Source: Deltaproteobacteria bacterium
GTDB taxonomy: Bacteria > Myxococcota_A > UBA9160 > JAJDAL01
Length of the DNA stretch: 64,000 bases
Direction of reading: 5' to 3'
Assembly: GCA_029261875.1 (NCBI GenBank)
Contig: JAJDAL010000005.1
Coordinates: 1 to 64,000 of the forward strand
Part shown: positions 62,025-64,000 of the stretch, one piece after another
How positions within the stretch are numbered: the first letter of the stretch is position 1
How the letters are laid out: each line of letters opens with the position of its first letter
Translations under genes and position numbers: made by a program
Notes under the pieces: generated by a model
Told to the model about the DNA's origin: nothing
Databases searched by the model: none
Seen by the model: the letters and a program-made list of their open reading frames with translations, nothing else

Positions 62025-63395
62025 GTGACACGAACAACGAAATGGGTGGGGATGTTCGCGGGGGCCCTGCTCCTCGCCGGAATTCCCGCAAGCGCGGCAG
62101 ACGATCCCGAAGCGTTGCAGGATGTGATCGAAGTCCTCAAACAACGGGGCATCTTGAACGACGGGGACTACACCCGCATCAGCGCGAAGAACGCGGCCTA
62201 CGAAAAGAAACTCGACAGCAAGCTGCCCAAGATCAGCCTGTGGGGAGATTTCCGCGCGCGCCACGAAAGCTTTTTCTACGACCGGGACGAGAGTGGATCG
62301 GAACGCGACAATCGCTATCGCGCGCGTTACCGGCTGCGCCTGAACGGAAAAGCGGAAGTCAACGACTGGGCGTCGGTCCACTTCCGACTCATCTCCGGCG
62401 GGGATGATCAGCGCAGTACCAACCAGACCTTGGGAAGCTCCCTCGATTTCGATTCGGATCCCATTCGAATCGACCACGCCTATGTCGAGCTCCAGCGCTC
62501 CTTCGACAATCCCGGGACCTTCAAGCTTCGTTTCGGGAAAGTCCCGAACCCGTTCCTGTGGAAGGTGGGCAAGGATTTCATGCTTTGGGACAACGACATC
62601 AGTCCCGAGGGTGCATCGGCGAGTTACAACTGGGACGTCGACGAAAATCTCGAAGTGTTCGCCAACACGGGTTACTTCATCATCGACGAAAACAGCACGA
62701 CGAAAGACCCCCATGTCGTGGGTTTCCAGGGGGGCTCTCACTATCGGGTGAATGACGCCGTCAAGATCGGTGCGCGGGCGACCTACTACCGCTTCGGATC
62801 GCTCGACGCCGCCTTCTCCGCGCGAAACGCCGACAGCCGCGACTCGACGTCGACCACCGCCGGGGGCGGGAACATCATCGATGGCCTGACCGGTTCGACC
62901 GCGAACGAAGAGATGGCGGTCATCGAAGCCGGCGGCTACGTGCGCTGGGACGCCCACGAAAGCTGGCCGGTACTCGTCTACGGCGATTGGTCCCAGAACC
63001 TGGATGCGGAAGAAGGTGCGCTGGCCGGTGTGACGACCCTGCCGTGTGCCGGGGGCTGCGTTCCCAATAGCATCGGCGTACAGGACGAAGACGTGGCCTG
63101 GGGGGTCGGAATGGAAGTGGGGAGTCCCAAGGAATACGTCAAGCTGGGTGCGGGATTCTGGCACATTGAAGCCAACGCGTTTCCGTCTCAGTTCATCGAC
63201 AGCGATATCACAGGTGGTTTTACCAATCGCGAAGGCTTCATTTTCTACGGATCGAGGGACGTGTTCGCGAATACGACCGCCAACCTGACCGTGTTCGTGG
63301 GCGACGAGATCGACGATACCCTCGCGGAATTCGTCGATTCGGTATTGGACGCCGAGCGCGTTCGGGTCCAGGCGGACATGGTGTTCAAGTTCTAG
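62025..63395 (+). CDS. Outer-membrane porin (Porin_5-type), phosphate-linked by context
   Basis: The 456-residue protein starts at GTG 62025, 8 nt after GGAGGA; the longer frame to 61983 has no such site. A signal peptide ends near ASAAD. A short helix with coiled-coil character (LQDVIEVLKQRGILNDGDY) precedes the barrel, and strands such as ISLWGDFRARHESFFYD and YRARYRLRLNGKAEVNDW alternate hydrophobic and polar residues. VRVQADMVFKF closes with a terminal Phe as in porins. It is placed by its Pho box and the neighbouring phoBR and pstB. Whether it is phosphate-selective like OprP or OprO cannot be read. Confidence 0.75.
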   Translation: MTRTTKWVGMFAGALLLAGIPASAADDPEALQDVIEVLKQRGILNDGDYTRISAKNAAYEKKLDSKLPKISLWGDFRARHESFFYDRDESGSERDNRYRARYRLRLNGKAEVNDWASVHFRLISGGDDQRSTNQTLGSSLDFDSDPIRIDHAYVELQRSFDNPGTFKLRFGKVPNPFLWKVGKDFMLWDNDISPEGASASYNWDVDENLEVFANTGYFIIDENSTTKDPHVVGFQGGSHYRVNDAVKIGARATYYRFGSLDAAFSARNADSRDSTSTTAGGGNIIDGLTGSTANEEMAVIEAGGYVRWDAHESWPVLVYGDWSQNLDAEEGALAGVTTLPCAGGCVPNSIGVQDEDVAWGVGMEVGSPKEYVKLGAGFWHIEANAFPSQFIDSDITGGFTNREGFIFYGSRDVFANTTANLTVFVGDEIDDTLAEFVDSVLDAERVRVQADMVFKF

Positions 63396-63416
63396 AACGA
63401 AGATCCGACCCACTCG

Positions 63417-63450
63417 AAGGGGCGGGGGCCGTGTGCCTCCGCCCTTTCTC
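63417..63450. terminator. Convergent hairpin terminator, porin/pstB
   Basis: AAGGGGCGGGGG (63417-63428) pairs with CCTCCGCCCTTT (63436-63447) with two G-T wobbles and a 7-base loop. On the + strand a short T/C run (TTTCTCGTT) follows. It lies between two convergent stops, 3395 and 3453 within the last part of the window, and could serve both directions. Confidence 0.6.
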
Positions 63451-63452
63451 GT

Positions 63453-64000
63453 TCAACCGAAACGGCCGGTGATGTAATCGGCGGTTTCCTTCTTCTTGGG
63501 CTGGACGAACAGTTCCTTGGTGCGTCCGTATTCGATCAGTCTTCCCAGGTAGAGAAAGGCCGTGAAATCCGACACCCGCGAAGCCTGCTGCATGTTGTGG
63601 GTCACGATCACCATCGTGTATTCGGTCTTGAGTTCCGCCATGAGTTCCTCGATCTTCGCCGTGGCGATGGGATCGAGGGCCGAGCAGGGTTCATCCAACA
63701 GGATCACTTCCGGGTCCACGGCGAGCGCGCGCGCGATGCAGAGGCGTTGCTGTTGGCCGCCGGACAGCCCGAGCGCACTCTCCTCCAATCGGTCTTTGAC
63801 TTCGGTCCACAGGGCCGCCTGACGCAAACTCTGCTCCACGACACCGTCGAGCTCGGACCGGCTGGAGAGACCGTGGATGCGCGGACCATAGGCGACGTTC
63901 TCGTAGATCGATTTCGGGAATGGATTCGACTTCTGGAACACCATGCCGATCTGTCGACGCAGGGTGTTGACGTCCACGTCCGGCGCGAAAATGCTCGCGG
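63453..64000 (-). CDS. pstB: Phosphate ABC transporter ATP-binding protein, 5' partial
   Basis: The frame is open to the window edge, and residues [17 protein letters not shown] show that it is the middle of the protein. PstB features are visible: [21 protein letters not shown] (Q-loop), [18 protein letters not shown] signature, [23 protein letters not shown] (Walker B) and [12 protein letters not shown] (H-loop). PstB drives phosphate import with PstA and PstC, which lie outside the window upstream. It is convergent with the porin, with a terminator between. Confidence 0.95.
   Translation of the reverse strand, partial: ASIFAPDVDVNTLRRQIGMVFQKSNPFPKSIYENVAYGPRIHGLSSRSELDGVVEQSLRQAALWTEVKDRLEESALGLSGGQQQRLCIARALAVDPEVILLDEPCSALDPIATAKIEELMAELKTEYTMVIVTHNMQQASRVSDFTAFLYLGRLIEYGRTKELFVQPKKKETADYITGRFG

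Overview
The window is high-GC Gram-negative DNA. A TpsB/TpsA two-partner secretion pair, a porin, many signal peptides and lipoprotein signals indicate an outer membrane. RHS proteins, a DUF4215 Cys-rich repeat protein with a copper-monooxygenase-like end, and a large set of acyl-CoA/P450/SDR/flavin enzymes fit a deltaproteobacterium in the broad sense (Myxococcota- or Binatota-like). That placement is an inference; no rRNA or marker gene is present. No tRNA, rRNA, CRISPR array or insertion sequence was seen.

Region 1 (1-6903, + strand) reads as one operon. It holds the 3' end of an RHS/YD-repeat protein, a large secreted Ig-like repeat protein, two small exported proteins sharing a C-terminal domain with it, and two short exported proteins that each consist of an RHS core plus a variable C-terminal tip. 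The upstream RHS protein stops just where ordinary RHS proteins continue into the core, and the core resumes in the later genes behind new signal peptides. A third such core protein lies alone at 52997-54082. This split-RHS arrangement is the most unusual thing in the window.

Region 2 (6906-17867) has an AAA/TPR signal-transduction ATPase, an NAD-dependent epimerase-like protein, a GST-like protein, a DUF3015/DUF4105 envelope pair and a small operon of a serine hydrolase, an EthD-like protein and an SDR. Region 3 (17890-26028, - strand) is the TpsB-TpsA pair. The exoprotein reading frame is interrupted by one in-frame TAA. A membrane-anchored SGNH-like protein follows.

Region 4 (27405-50179) is mainly acyl-CoA and lipid/steroid-like catabolism. 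It has MaoC, SDR and acyl-CoA dehydrogenase genes facing two acyl-CoA ligases, a KstD-like flavoprotein and a SnoaL-like protein. Farther on are a thiolase-TetR-phosphotransferase operon and a facing P450-LLM flavin oxidoreductase-TIM barrel-MFS-enoyl-CoA hydratase operon. Between these blocks lie a PQQ dehydrogenase, an amidohydrolase, an exported SurE and a DoxX protein. A near-palindromic candidate operator overlaps the start of the first ligase gene.

Region 5 (50305-64000) begins with the copper-monooxygenase-like protein and the orphan RHS core. A nitrogen module follows: glnE and an ammonium transporter with a good sigma-54 promoter. The end is a phosphate module: phoB-phoR, a porin behind a Pho-box-like site, and the convergent pstB that runs off the edge.
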